Shown: piece by piece, positions 15,682 to 25,233 of the stretch
Layout of the letters: each line of letters begins with the position of its first letter
Numbering within the stretch: the stretch's first letter is position 1
Source of the DNA: an uncultured Verrucomicrobiota bacterium
GTDB taxonomy: Bacteria > Verrucomicrobiota > Verrucomicrobiia > Limisphaerales > UBA9464
DNA: 64,000 nt
Direction: 5' to 3'
Assembly: GCA_903907995.1 (NCBI GenBank)
Contig: CAIVQH010000013.1
Coordinates: forward strand, 62,001 to 126,000
Program-made: the position numbers and the translations under genes
The notes under the pieces: model-generated
Databases searched by the model: none
The model's input: only the letters and a program-made list of their open reading frames with translations
Told to the model about the DNA's origin: nothing

Positions 15682-16041
15682 ATGAAGACCGCAGTATTAG
15701 CCGTCACGATTCTGAGTTTGGGTGCCGCCTCGCTGACCTCCGTGCAGGCCGGCGACCGCGAATGGGCCACCGCCGGCAAGGTGCTCACCGGGGTGGTTGC
15801 CGCCGGGGTGATCGCCAATGCGTTCCAGCCTCATTACGAGCGCACGGTGGTTTACCAGCCCGCACCGACCGTGGTGTACCAGGCGCCTCCACCGACTGTG
15901 GTTTACGCGCCGGCCCCGTGCGCCCCCGCACCTACCACGGTAGTGTACTACCCTGCGCCCGCACCACATCGGGTGGTGTACGTTGAGGCCCCGCGTTACC
16001 GGTACCATCACCCGTACGTCCATTTTGGTGTCTGCCGTTGA
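15682..16041 (+). CDS. Secreted Tyr/Pro/Val repeat protein
   Basis: 119 residues. Signal peptide (MKTAVLAVTILSLGAASLTS, ending VQAG), then a hydrophobic Gly/Ala patch (VLTGVVAAGVIANAF). Tandem TVVYQPAP-like repeats (TVVYQPAP, TVVYQAPPP, TVVYAPAP, TTVVYYPAP) and a Tyr/His-rich end follow. AAGGA lies about 11 bases upstream of the ATG. No function known; similar short Pro/Tyr-rich exported proteins are common in this phylum. The low-complexity tail may bind metal or other envelope proteins. Confidence 0.75.
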   Translation: MKTAVLAVTILSLGAASLTSVQAGDREWATAGKVLTGVVAAGVIANAFQPHYERTVVYQPAPTVVYQAPPPTVVYAPAPCAPAPTTVVYYPAPAPHRVVYVEAPRYRYHHPYVHFGVCR

Positions 16042-16252
16042 GTTGCGGTGTACACCGGCATAGGAGAACCGAGGCCCGCTGGCGGAAACGCTGGCGGGCT
16101 TCATGCTTTTGCCGGCCCGTGCGTTTCTGAGCCGGCACACCACGAATTTTTTCACGGGAAGCGAATCGCAATGAAGAACTGGACAAACGCTTCCGTCTCT
16201 GTTCCCGCGCCGCACGACTGCTGCTTGTAGTCCGCGCCGGGCGCCGTTAACC

Positions 16253-18952
16253 ATGCCCGCCGATGCGATTGATCTCAGACGCGTTTCGCCCGCGAATTCC
16301 GCGGGGCGCTTCGCCCGGGCCATTGGATTGCCAGAACGGAAGCCGGCCGGCTCCCTTTCGGTGCGCCGCCGCCTGCCCACGGCTTACGAACCCCCGGTCC
16401 GGCCACAGGCTTCCCCGCTTCCAAGCGTGAGCGTTCCCACCGCCAATCCGCGCGGACGCGTCACGGTGGACGGCAAGTTCTTCCGGCTGGAGTCCCGCAA
16501 GTTTTTCCCGAAGGGCGTCACCTACGGGCCGTTCGCCCCGAACGATGCGGGCGAGTTTTTCGCCTCACGCGAGCAAACCGTCCGCGACTTCGCGTTGGTG
16601 AAGGAGCTGGGGGCGAATCTGCTCCGGGTCTATTACGTCCCTCCGCGCTGGTTCCTCGATCTCGCGCAGGAACACGGCCTGAAGCTGCTGGTGGATGTAC
16701 CGTGGAACAAGCACCTGTGCTTCCTGGATAGCGAACCGATGCGGCAGGCTGGCAAGGATGCCGTCCGCGCCGCGGCCAAGGCCTGCGCGGCGCATCCGGC
16801 CGTCTTCGCGCTCTCGGTTGCCAACGAGTTCCCCGCCGACATCGTGCGCTGGAGCGGCCACGAGGCGGTCTGCGACTATGTGGACGAGTTGGTGGCCGTG
16901 GCGAAGGCCGAGGACCCCGAGTGCCTCTGCACCTTCGGCAATTTTCCCCCGACCGAGTTTCTCCGGCCCCGGACCGTGGATTTCTTCTGCTGGAACGTCT
17001 ATCTGCACCAGCAGCGGCCGTTTGAAAACTACCTTTCCCGCCTGCAGATGCTGGCCGACACGAAGCCGGTGATGCTGGGTGAGTTCGGCATCGATTCGCT
17101 CCGCGAGGGCGAGGAGAAGCAGGCCGAAATCCTCTCGTGGAAGATCGAGACCTCCTTCCGCTGCGGCATGGCCGGTGCGGTCGTGTACGCGTTCACCGAC
17201 GACTGGTACAAGGACAACCGGCAGGTCAACGACTGGCAGTTCGGCGTGACCACCCGGGCGCGCCAGCCCAAGGCCGCGTTTGCGGTGGTGCAGCGGCAGT
17301 TCCGCATCGCGCCGTATTTCCCGCTGCCCCAGACGCCCCGCGTCTCCATCGTCGTCGCCAGTTACAACGGCGCCAGCACGCTCAAGACCTGCCTCCAGTC
17401 GCTGGAGCAGCTGAACTACCCGAACTACGAGGTCATCCTCGTGGACGACGGCTCCAAGGACACGACACCGGAGATCGCGGCGCAGTTCCCCGGCATCCGC
17501 AACATCCGGCATCCGAAGAACCAGGGCCTTTCCGTCGCGCGCAATACGGGCATCCACGCCGCCACGGGCGACATCGTCGCCTTCACCGACAGCGACTGCC
17601 GGGCAGATGAGGACTGGCTGTATTACCTCGTCGGCGACCTGCTGAACTCGCGCTTCGCCGGCATCGGCGGCCACAATTTCCTGCCGCCCGACGATTCGCC
17701 CGTCGCCGCCGCCGTGATGGTCTCGCCGGGCGGTCCCGCACACGTGATGCTCACGGACCGGCTCGCCGAGCACATCCCCGGGTGCAACATGGCCTTCTAC
17801 AAATGGGCGCTGGTCGAGATCGGCGGCTTTGACCCCATTTACTGGAAAGCCGGCGATGATGTGGATGTCTGCTGGCGGCTCCAGCAGCGCGGCTACAAGA
17901 TTGGCTTCAGCTCCGCCGGCTTCGTCTGGCATTACCGCCGCAACAACGTCCGGGCCTACCTGAAACAGCAGGCCGGCTACGGCGAGGCAGAATCGCTGCT
18001 GGAACGCCGACATCCGGAGAATTTCAACCAGTTCGGCGGCTCCCGCTGGTCGGGACGCATTTACACCCCTGCCAAGATCGGCGTCGAGACCCGCGCCCCG
18101 ATCATCTACCACGGCCTGTTTGGCAGCGCCTTTTTTCAGAGCATCTATGCCGCGAACCCGAGCCTTCTGCTCGTGATCGTCACCAGCATCGAGTACTACG
18201 CCATCATCTCCCTGCCCCTGCTCGTGCTCGGCACCGTCGTGCGCCCCCTCGAATCCATCGGCCTGGCCAGCGTGCTCTTCAGCTTCATCCTGTGCGGTGT
18301 CGCCGGTGCCCAGGCCGACATCACCGCCAACAAGCGCCGGTGGTGGTCGCGTCCGCTCGTCGCCCTGCTCTTCCTGCTGCAGCCGGTTGTCCGGGGCTGG
18401 GCCCGCCACCGCTCCAACCTGCGCGACCAGCAGACGCCGCTGAGTGCCCGGGAGAATCTCGATTCGCTCAGCCTGGAAAACAGCGGGGCCAGCCTCGAAC
18501 AGCTCCTGTTCTGGAACGATGGCGGCACGACGGACCGCCTGCAGTTCCTCTCGCGCGTGATCCAGCGGCTTGATGAGCGCGGCTGGCAGAACAAGCCCGA
18601 CACCGGCTGGAGCACCTTCGATGTCGAGGTTTATGGCTCCCGCTGGGCCCGGCTGGAACTCACCACCGCCGCCGAATTTCACGAGGGCGGCGGCCAGGTC
18701 ATCCGCTGCCGGATGAAGAGCTCCTGGACCTTCCTTTCCCGCGTCGTGTTCTGGTCCATCGCCGGCGTGGAAATCCTGATCGTCGCCGCCATCGACCACT
18801 GGTGGGCCTGGCTCAACCTCGTCACGCTGCTCCTGCTGATCTATCTGCTCAACGCTTCCAAGCGCGACCTGGTCCGGGTATTCGCCACCTTCCTCAGCGA
18901 GCAGGCGAAAGACCTGGGGCTGACCCTGATGGACGCCTCGAAGCTGAAGTGA
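16253..18952 (+). CDS. Glycoside hydrolase fused to membrane glycosyltransferase family 2
   Basis: 899 residues. Residues about 65-350 form a GH TIM barrel related to GH2/GH5, with acid/base Glu192 (SVANEFPADI) and nucleophile Glu277 (VMLGEFGIDS). Residues about 362-600 form a GT2 (GT-A) domain: SIVVASYNGAS, DDGS (398-401) and the metal-binding DSD (446-448). A RLQQRGYKIG acceptor motif follows. Two hydrophobic pairs come next (IEYYAIISLPLLVLG, then a C-terminal pair around VEILIVAAIDHWWAWL), so the GT is membrane-bound. A polysaccharide-building and -trimming enzyme in one chain is likely; the product is unknown. There are no neighbouring polysaccharide genes. The first ~60 residues are Pro/Arg-rich and unassigned. 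Confidence 0.9.
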   Translation: MPADAIDLRRVSPANSAGRFARAIGLPERKPAGSLSVRRRLPTAYEPPVRPQASPLPSVSVPTANPRGRVTVDGKFFRLESRKFFPKGVTYGPFAPNDAGEFFASREQTVRDFALVKELGANLLRVYYVPPRWFLDLAQEHGLKLLVDVPWNKHLCFLDSEPMRQAGKDAVRAAAKACAAHPAVFALSVANEFPADIVRWSGHEAVCDYVDELVAVAKAEDPECLCTFGNFPPTEFLRPRTVDFFCWNVYLHQQRPFENYLSRLQMLADTKPVMLGEFGIDSLREGEEKQAEILSWKIETSFRCGMAGAVVYAFTDDWYKDNRQVNDWQFGVTTRARQPKAAFAVVQRQFRIAPYFPLPQTPRVSIVVASYNGASTLKTCLQSLEQLNYPNYEVILVDDGSKDTTPEIAAQFPGIRNIRHPKNQGLSVARNTGIHAATGDIVAFTDSDCRADEDWLYYLVGDLLNSRFAGIGGHNFLPPDDSPVAAAVMVSPGGPAHVMLTDRLAEHIPGCNMAFYKWALVEIGGFDPIYWKAGDDVDVCWRLQQRGYKIGFSSAGFVWHYRRNNVRAYLKQQAGYGEAESLLERRHPENFNQFGGSRWSGRIYTPAKIGVETRAPIIYHGLFGSAFFQSIYAANPSLLLVIVTSIEYYAIISLPLLVLGTVVRPLESIGLASVLFSFILCGVAGAQADITANKRRWWSRPLVALLFLLQPVVRGWARHRSNLRDQQTPLSARENLDSLSLENSGASLEQLLFWNDGGTTDRLQFLSRVIQRLDERGWQNKPDTGWSTFDVEVYGSRWARLELTTAAEFHEGGGQVIRCRMKSSWTFLSRVVFWSIAGVEILIVAAIDHWWAWLNLVTLLLLIYLLNASKRDLVRVFATFLSEQAKDLGLTLMDASKLK

Positions 18953-18956
18953 GGGG

Positions 18957-18990
18957 AATTTCGAGTTGCGAGTTTAGAATTTCGAGTTCC
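18957..18990. repeat. TTCGAGTT microrepeat arm
   Basis: Degenerate tandem words (TTTCGAGTTGCGAGTTTAG, then TTTCGAGTTCC) directly after the fusion gene's stop codon. It is one of about ten such loci in the window. No function seen. Confidence 0.5.
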
Positions 18991-19088
18991 AGACAGTGAA
19001 GTTCCGGATTTTGACAGGATTTACCGGATGGACCCGATGAGCGGGTGGAAACTTGCCCGAATATGACCGCCGGCGCATTCTCGCCCCC

Positions 19089-19508
19089 ATGGCAAAGCAA
19101 CACTGGCTGGTGAAGTCGGAACCCGAGTCTTACTCGTGGACGAAATTTGTCGCCGACGGTCGCACCGCCTGGACCGGTGTCCGGAATTTCACGGCCCGGC
19201 TCAATCTGCGCGCGATGAAGGTCGGCGATCTCGTGCTGTTTTACCACAGCGTCACCGGCAAGGACGTCGTAGGCATCGCCAAGGTGGCCCGCGAGGCCTA
19301 TCCCGATGCGACGGCCAAGGAGGGCGACTGGTCCTGCGTGGACTTGGTGCCCCACAAGGCGCTGAAGCAGCCAGTCACGCTCGATACGATGAAGACCGAC
19401 GAGGTGACCAGGGACATGGTGTTCATCCGCCAATCCCGCCTCAGCGTCAGCCCGCTCACCGAAAAACAGTTTGCCCGTATTTTGGAATTGGGCGGCACGA
19501 AGGCGTGA
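19089..19508 (+). CDS. EVE domain protein
   Basis: 139 residues, the whole being one EVE domain (PUA-like fold, related to YTH). Diagnostic motifs are HWLVKSEPESYSW at the start, then WTGVRNFTARLNLRAMKVGD, VLFYHS and VGIAKV. EVE proteins are thought to read modified nucleic-acid bases; the bound base for stand-alone bacterial copies is mostly unknown. The ATG at 19089 is preferred because the domain begins within four residues of it. It stands alone between the fusion gene and a repeat element. Confidence 0.93.
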   Translation: MAKQHWLVKSEPESYSWTKFVADGRTAWTGVRNFTARLNLRAMKVGDLVLFYHSVTGKDVVGIAKVAREAYPDATAKEGDWSCVDLVPHKALKQPVTLDTMKTDEVTRDMVFIRQSRLSVSPLTEKQFARILELGGTKA

Positions 19509-19542
19509 ACTGCCTACAAGCAAGCACTGGGAAGCATAGATT

Positions 19543-19676
19543 GTAGCGCAGATTTGTAATCTGTTGTATCGCAGGTTTCCAACCTGCCAGGCGCCGTGCT
19601 TACCGGTGCCCGACCGAGTTCTTCACGCCTTGCCGATTGAAAATCGGCGATACAGCAGATTACAAATCTGCGCTAC
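19543..19676. repeat. 134-bp terminal-inverted-repeat element (family B, copy 2)
   Basis: Same length and plan as copy 1. The outer 29 bases match as inverted repeats with one mismatch, and inner hairpins CAGGTTTCCAACCTG and GCCGATTGAAAATCGGC lie between. Its right end contains the TAG stop codon of the adjacent RNA methyltransferase gene (19673-19675). Confidence 0.9.
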
Positions 19677-20503
19677 AGCCGAGGACTGTCCCACCGCCGC
19701 GAACGCTGCCGCTGCACTTCGGCGAAGCACACCGCCGAGGCTGCCGCCACGTTGAGTGAATCCACACCAGCATGCATGGGGATCACCGCTGCCGTATCAC
19801 AGGCCGCCAGCACTTCGGGCCGGATACCGTTACCCTCGGAGCCCAGCACGAGGCAGAGGTCTCCGGTCAGGTCGAGGTCCCAAAGCGTCGCCTGGTCCGT
19901 ATGCGGATGCGCCGCCACGCAGCAGATGCCTCCGGCGCGCAGTTGCCGCAGCGTTTCCGGCAGATCGGTCGCGAGCAGGTACGACAGCTTAAAGACGGTT
20001 CCCATGGAGCCCCGCACCGCGCGCCGCAGATAGGGATGCGAGGACATCTCGCCCACGATCAGCGCCTGGCTGCCGAAGGCCACCGCGTTACGGACCACTG
20101 CCCCCGCGTTCTCCGCCCCACTGAGCCCATCCAGCGCTACGAACAGGCGCGGCCCGGGCAGTGCGAGCATTTGCTCCATTGTCGCGATCTTCGGCACGCG
20201 CCCGAGACCGAGCACGCCCTGATACATCGAAAACCCTGTGAGCTGCTCCAGAACCTCTTTGGGCGCGACGAAGAGGTCAACGCGCTCGGGGCGCGCGGCC
20301 AGCAGCGCCTCGTACTCCGGCTGCCACTTGGGCGGCAGCAGCACCGACACGATCTCCAGCGAAGATTCGACCAACCGCCGGACGACCTTCTCACCCTCGG
20401 CGACAAACACCCCGTCGTTCAGGTGGTCAATCTGCACCCGCATGTTGCGGAACGGCGCCAACCGCGGATCGGCGAAATCGGTGATGGACTCGACGGTGAA
20501 CAC
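19673..20503 (-). CDS. SpoU/TrmH-family RNA 2'-O-methyltransferase
   Basis: 276 residues. N-terminal substrate-binding domain (VFVAEGEKVVRRLVESS), then a SPOUT trefoil-knot domain with the three SpoU motifs: LDGLSGAENAGAVVRNA (about 123-139), LVLGSEGNGI and IPMHAGVDSLNVAAASAV. It transfers methyl from SAM to a ribose 2'-OH of tRNA or rRNA; the exact target (TrmH-like or RlmB-like) cannot be assigned. The TAG stop codon lies inside the end of a family-B repeat, suggesting that insertion trimmed or reset the C-terminus. Confidence 0.92.
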   Translation of the reverse strand: MFTVESITDFADPRLAPFRNMRVQIDHLNDGVFVAEGEKVVRRLVESSLEIVSVLLPPKWQPEYEALLAARPERVDLFVAPKEVLEQLTGFSMYQGVLGLGRVPKIATMEQMLALPGPRLFVALDGLSGAENAGAVVRNAVAFGSQALIVGEMSSHPYLRRAVRGSMGTVFKLSYLLATDLPETLRQLRAGGICCVAAHPHTDQATLWDLDLTGDLCLVLGSEGNGIRPEVLAACDTAAVIPMHAGVDSLNVAAASAVCFAEVQRQRSRRWDSPRL

Positions 20504-20514
20504 GGGGGATCAGT

Positions 20515-20580
20515 GGAACAACCAAGGCGCGAAGACACAAAGAGAGGCGGTCCCTTTGCGTCTTTGCGTCTTCGTTGTTC
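20515..20580. repeat. Inverted microrepeat between TrmH-like gene and cysS
   Basis: The left arm (GAACAACCAAGGCGCGAAGA onward) and right arm (20552-20580, ending CTTCGTTGTTC) are imperfect inverted copies. They carry CTTTGCGTCTTTGCGTCTTC words. It fills the 75-bp gap between two minus-strand genes. Confidence 0.7.
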
Positions 20581-22018
20581 AGATTTTTTTCAGCTTCGGT
20601 CCCTTGGCGGTGTCTTCCACCACCCAGCCCTTGGCCTTCAGCTCGGCGCGGATGGCATCCGCACGCGCGAAGTCCTTCGCTTTCTTGGCGGCGACGCGTT
20701 CGTTGGCAAGAGCAACGATGTCGGCGGGGGCTTCCCCGGTGGGCTTCGCGCCCAGGCCCAGTACTGTGTCCAGCCGCTCCCACGCGGCCAGCGCGGCGGT
20801 GGCCAGGGCCGGCGTCAGCTCGTTCGCGGCCAAAGAGCGGTTCGTGTCGCGCACCCAATCGAACACCACGGCCCAAGCGGCGGAAACGTTCAGGTCGGAA
20901 TCCATCGCGGCGGTGAACCCGGTCACGAGCGCGGGCACGGACGGTGAAGCGGAGGCGACCGTGCTTCCGGCCAGTTCGCGCAGCTTGCCCACGCACTCAT
21001 CAATCCGCGCCAATTGCGCGCGTGCGCCTTCCAGCCCGGCGAGCGTGAAGTTGAACGTCTCGCGGTAGGAGGCGCTGAGCAGCAGGCAGCGGATTTCGCG
21101 GCCGGTAAAACCCTTCGCCAGCAGGTCGCGCACGGTGAAGTAGTTGCCCAGCGACTTGCTCATCTTCTTGCCCTCGACGAGCAGGTGCGCGCCGTGGAGC
21201 CAGTGCTTCACAAACGGGCGGCCGGCAGGCTGTACGCCGGCGCCCTCGCTCTGGGCGATCTCGTCCTCGTGGTGCGGGAAGGTGAGATCCTCGCCGCCAA
21301 GATGCAGGTCGAAGCTGGGGCCCAGCAGCGCCATGCTCATCGCGGAACATTCGATGTGCCACCCGGGGCGGCCCTCGCCCCACGGACTGGGCCAGAACAC
21401 GTCGCCATCGTCGGGCACACGCGCCTTCCAGAGCGCGAAGTCGGCGACGGATTCCTTGTCGTACTCGTCGCTCGCGACGCGTTCGCCCACGCGCATGGCC
21501 TCGAAGTTCAGGTTCACGAGCTGGCCGTAGCGGCAGCCGCAGCCGCGATACTTCTCGATGCTGAAATAGACCGAGCCGTCGGTCGCCCGGTAGGCGATGC
21601 CGCGCGCCACCAGCTTCTCGATGAGGTCGATGATCTGGGGGATATGCTCGGTCGCGCGCGGCAGGTTCTTCTCCTCCGGCACGAGGCAGTTCAGTTCCTT
21701 CAGGTCCTGCAGGAACACGTCGGTATAACCGGCGGTGAACTCCTTGAGCGACTTCCCGGTCTCGCGCACACGGCGGATGATCTTGTCCTCCACGTCGGTG
21801 ATGTTCATGACGTGGTTCACCTTGAACCCGCGAAACTCAAGGTAGCGCCGCACCAGGTCGGCAAAGACGAAGGTGCGAAAGTTCCCAATGTGACCGAAGT
21901 CGTAAACGGTCGGGCCGCAGCAATACATGCCGACAGTCTTGCCCGCTTCGTCGAACGGGCGGAACTCCTCCACTTGACGGGTGAGCGTGTTGAACAGATG
22001 CAGGCGCGTTTCTTCCAT
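20579..22018 (-). CDS. cysS: Cysteinyl-tRNA synthetase
   Basis: 479 residues, class I aminoacyl-tRNA synthetase charging tRNA-Cys. HIGH-type motif HIGNFRTF, the KMSKSLGN signature at about residue 283, and the zinc ligands Cys (YCCGPTVY), Cys (WHIECSAM), His and Glu (HHEDE) are all present. The C-terminal DALR-like domain ends KAKGWVVEDTAKGPKLKKI. The ATG at 22018 gives the standard start (ETRLHLFNTLTRQVEEF); frame extension upstream is not conserved-looking. No clear Shine-Dalgarno is seen. An essential single-copy gene, useful for phylogenetic placement. Confidence 0.97.
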   Translation of the reverse strand: MEETRLHLFNTLTRQVEEFRPFDEAGKTVGMYCCGPTVYDFGHIGNFRTFVFADLVRRYLEFRGFKVNHVMNITDVEDKIIRRVRETGKSLKEFTAGYTDVFLQDLKELNCLVPEEKNLPRATEHIPQIIDLIEKLVARGIAYRATDGSVYFSIEKYRGCGCRYGQLVNLNFEAMRVGERVASDEYDKESVADFALWKARVPDDGDVFWPSPWGEGRPGWHIECSAMSMALLGPSFDLHLGGEDLTFPHHEDEIAQSEGAGVQPAGRPFVKHWLHGAHLLVEGKKMSKSLGNYFTVRDLLAKGFTGREIRCLLLSASYRETFNFTLAGLEGARAQLARIDECVGKLRELAGSTVASASPSVPALVTGFTAAMDSDLNVSAAWAVVFDWVRDTNRSLAANELTPALATAALAAWERLDTVLGLGAKPTGEAPADIVALANERVAAKKAKDFARADAIRAELKAKGWVVEDTAKGPKLKKI

Positions 22019-22224
22019 GAGTTGGAGGCAGGAAACTAGGAGCCCGTCCGGCGGTTGGGAAGGATGGATGATCAAGCGCGGAGCGGGGAGTACGGAGCGC
22101 AGAGCTGGTGGCATCCGGTCGTCGATTTTGGAGCCGGGACCCGGGACTCATGATCAGCCCGGATTGGCCAAAAAGCGCTTTACAATCGTAAACCGGATTG
22201 CAGCTTGGCTCAGACAGACACGCC

Positions 22225-23055
<831 letters not shown>

Positions 23056-23097
23056 TCCGGTGACAGCGGCCTTCAGATTCGCTAAGCGTCCCTCCGG

Positions 23098-23730
23098 ATG
23101 TCTGACACCCCGCCCAGCCCGCCCCCTGCCCCGTCCAACGGCACCCCGGCCTCCAATGCGCCGGGAACGCTGCGCGTCAGCCTGCAGCAGTTGCCCGCCT
23201 GCCACGGTTCGGTCGCCCGCGCACTCGGCGAGGCCGGGTTCAGCGGTCAGGAGATCGGCGTGCTCTTCGCCAGCGGGTTGCGCGCCACCTGCGTGGGTTG
23301 CGGCATGGTGCTCACCGGCGAGGAGCTGGGCCGCCTGGCGGTGGTGGAAAGCGACACGGGCGAATCCGTCGGAACCTTGCCCCCGAAACTGGAGCGCCTC
23401 CGCCTCGGGTTCTGCCCGCGCAATGGCTGCGAGGCCCGCTTTTACCAGCTGCAGCTCGATCCCCTGCCCCGCGGTGACGCGGCCCAGATCATCGCCCAGG
23501 CCGGGGCGATCCTGCGCGGCGAAGTGTCCGCCAAGCCGCTCATCACCATCGAACTCCCCAAATCACGCCGGCAGATCCAGCGGCTGGCGATGATCGCGGC
23601 GGCTACCCTGCTGGTGTGGTTGGTGGTGTACCGGCTGGTGTTCTACCGCAGCCAGATTATCCCGTTCGTGAAACCATCGTCCCCCTTCCAGGTGGACCCG
23701 AAGACAGTTGAGCAGCCTGTCCGACGGTGA
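23098..23730 (+). CDS. Zinc-ribbon-like protein with C-terminal membrane anchor
   Basis: 210 residues. A Pro/Ser-rich N-terminus, then CVGCGMVL and CPRNGC (about residues 66-110), which together could form a four-cysteine zinc site. A C-terminal membrane helix (AMIAAATLLVWLVVYRLVFY) comes before a 30-residue tail. No family is recognised. It starts 43 bases after the prepilin-like gene and may be cotranscribed with it. The domain order suggests a cytoplasmic zinc domain tethered to the membrane. Confidence 0.65.
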   Translation: MSDTPPSPPPAPSNGTPASNAPGTLRVSLQQLPACHGSVARALGEAGFSGQEIGVLFASGLRATCVGCGMVLTGEELGRLAVVESDTGESVGTLPPKLERLRLGFCPRNGCEARFYQLQLDPLPRGDAAQIIAQAGAILRGEVSAKPLITIELPKSRRQIQRLAMIAAATLLVWLVVYRLVFYRSQIIPFVKPSSPFQVDPKTVEQPVRR

Positions 23731-23738
23731 AGGGAGGC

Positions 23739-23816
23739 AATTTGCGATTTACGAATTACGAGTTCCCGGCTTGCCGGGCAGCACCTTCGCCGCTCGTAAA
23801 TCGTAAATCTTAAATT
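23739..23816. repeat. A+T-rich inverted microrepeat (GTAAATC words)
   Basis: The left arm at 23739-23762 and right arm at 23793-23816 are imperfect inverted copies built from TTTACGA/TCGTAAA words. They flank a CCCGGCTTGCCGGG hairpin. It separates two convergent genes and could work as a bidirectional terminator. Confidence 0.7.
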
Positions 23817-25026
23817 AATCACCCAGCAGCTTCGCCAGCGCCGCCTTCGGATCGTCCACCAGCTCGCGGGTCACGGAGAAGCGGCGCACCTCGGTCGAGG
23901 GCAGCTCGAACTTGAAATCCCGCAGCGCCCGTTCGCAAACGGTCATCAGGCCGCGGGCGCCGGTGCCTTCGGTCGCGGCCAGGCGGGCGATGCGGCGCAG
24001 GCCGTCGGCGCGCCATTTCACCTCGATTCCGTAGGCGGCAAAGGCGCGTTCGTATTGGCGCAGCAGGCTGCTCTCGCTGCGGCGCATCACGTCATAGAGG
24101 TCGTTCTCGCCCAGCGGCTGGCAGGCCACCCGGACAGGCAGCCGGCCGATGAATTCCGGCTCGAAGCCGTAGGCGATGAAGTCGGAGGTCACGGCGAGAT
24201 CCAACAGGTCGGCATCACGGCCACCGGGGATTTCCTTGCCCGCCAGGGCGAGCCGCTGGCGGATGTGGCTGGTGAGGCCCGCAAACGCGCCGCTCACGAT
24301 GAACAGGATGTGTCGCGTGTTGATGGTCGCGCCCGCCTCGCGCGGCGGCTGGCCCGGGCGCGGCATGATGGACTGCATCTGCCCCATGATGTCGTTCGGC
24401 GAGACCACGGGTACATCCGCGTCTTCCATGAGCTTGAGCAGGTTGATCTGCACGCCCTTGCCGCTCACATCGCGACCGCCGGTGTCGGAGCCGGCCAGCT
24501 TGTCCACCTCGTCGAGGTAGATGATGCCGTGCTCGGCCTTCGACACGTCGCCACCGACCCGCCGGATCAGGTCGCGCACGAGGTCCTCGACATCGCCGCC
24601 GACGTAGCCGGTCTCGCTGAATTTCGTGGCGTCAGCCTTCACAAAGGGCACGCCGATCAGTTCCGCGGCCGAACGGATGAGGTGCGTCTTGCCTACGCCG
24701 GTCGGGCCAAGCAGGAGCACGTTTTGCTTGGTGTAAAATGGCGCTTTCTGCCCCGCCAAGGTCAACCGGACGTGTTGAAAATGATCGCAAAGGGCGACAC
24801 TCAGGACCTTCTTCGCCTCGTCCTGCTGGATCACGAAGCGGTCGAGATGCGTCTTCACGTCGCGCGGCTTCAGTTCGAAGTGAAAGCCGGGAGCGGGGCT
24901 GGCCGAACCCACCTCCGCCGCCGGCGGCGTGGACCGGTCCGGGCGGGACTTCCTGAACCTGGCCGATTCGAGGCCGCGGGAGACGGGTCCAAGATCAGCG
25001 GACGAGACGAGGGTGGAGGCGGCCAT
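23815..25026 (-). CDS. ClpX-like AAA+ ATPase lacking zinc domain and IGF loop
   Basis: 403 residues. The AAA+ core is ClpX-like: Walker A GPTGVGKT (107-114), pore loop GYVG (140-143), Walker B IIYLDEVDK, FIVSGAFAGL, arginine finger region PEFIGRLPV (Arg295) and sensor-2 TGARGL. Two standard ClpX parts are missing. The N-terminal four-cysteine zinc-binding domain is replaced by about 50 Ser/Pro/Arg-rich residues. The segment between GAFAGL and EFIGRLP is short and contains no IGF/LGF tripeptide that docks on ClpP. It is therefore probably a ClpP-independent unfoldase or a partner of another protease. No clpP or trigger factor gene is adjacent. Confidence 0.85.
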   Translation of the reverse strand: MAASTLVSSADLGPVSRGLESARFRKSRPDRSTPPAAEVGSASPAPGFHFELKPRDVKTHLDRFVIQQDEAKKVLSVALCDHFQHVRLTLAGQKAPFYTKQNVLLLGPTGVGKTHLIRSAAELIGVPFVKADATKFSETGYVGGDVEDLVRDLIRRVGGDVSKAEHGIIYLDEVDKLAGSDTGGRDVSGKGVQINLLKLMEDADVPVVSPNDIMGQMQSIMPRPGQPPREAGATINTRHILFIVSGAFAGLTSHIRQRLALAGKEIPGGRDADLLDLAVTSDFIAYGFEPEFIGRLPVRVACQPLGENDLYDVMRRSESSLLRQYERAFAAYGIEVKWRADGLRRIARLAATEGTGARGLMTVCERALRDFKFELPSTEVRRFSVTRELVDDPKAALAKLLGD

Positions 25027-25233
25027 GTCGCGCAACGGTAGGCGGAGCGGCGGCCACGGCAAGCGGGGGATTCGACGGCGATGAATCTGGCTCCCGGGCC
25101 GGATCTGCGATGATTTATTCTTCGTGGCATTGGGCAGCCGGCATGAACAATGCAGACTAGGACAAGCCTCTGGCGGCCGGTACGGTAGGAATACCAGAGG
25201 GGAGCCCATGGAAACGGTGAATCGTTCAAGCCT

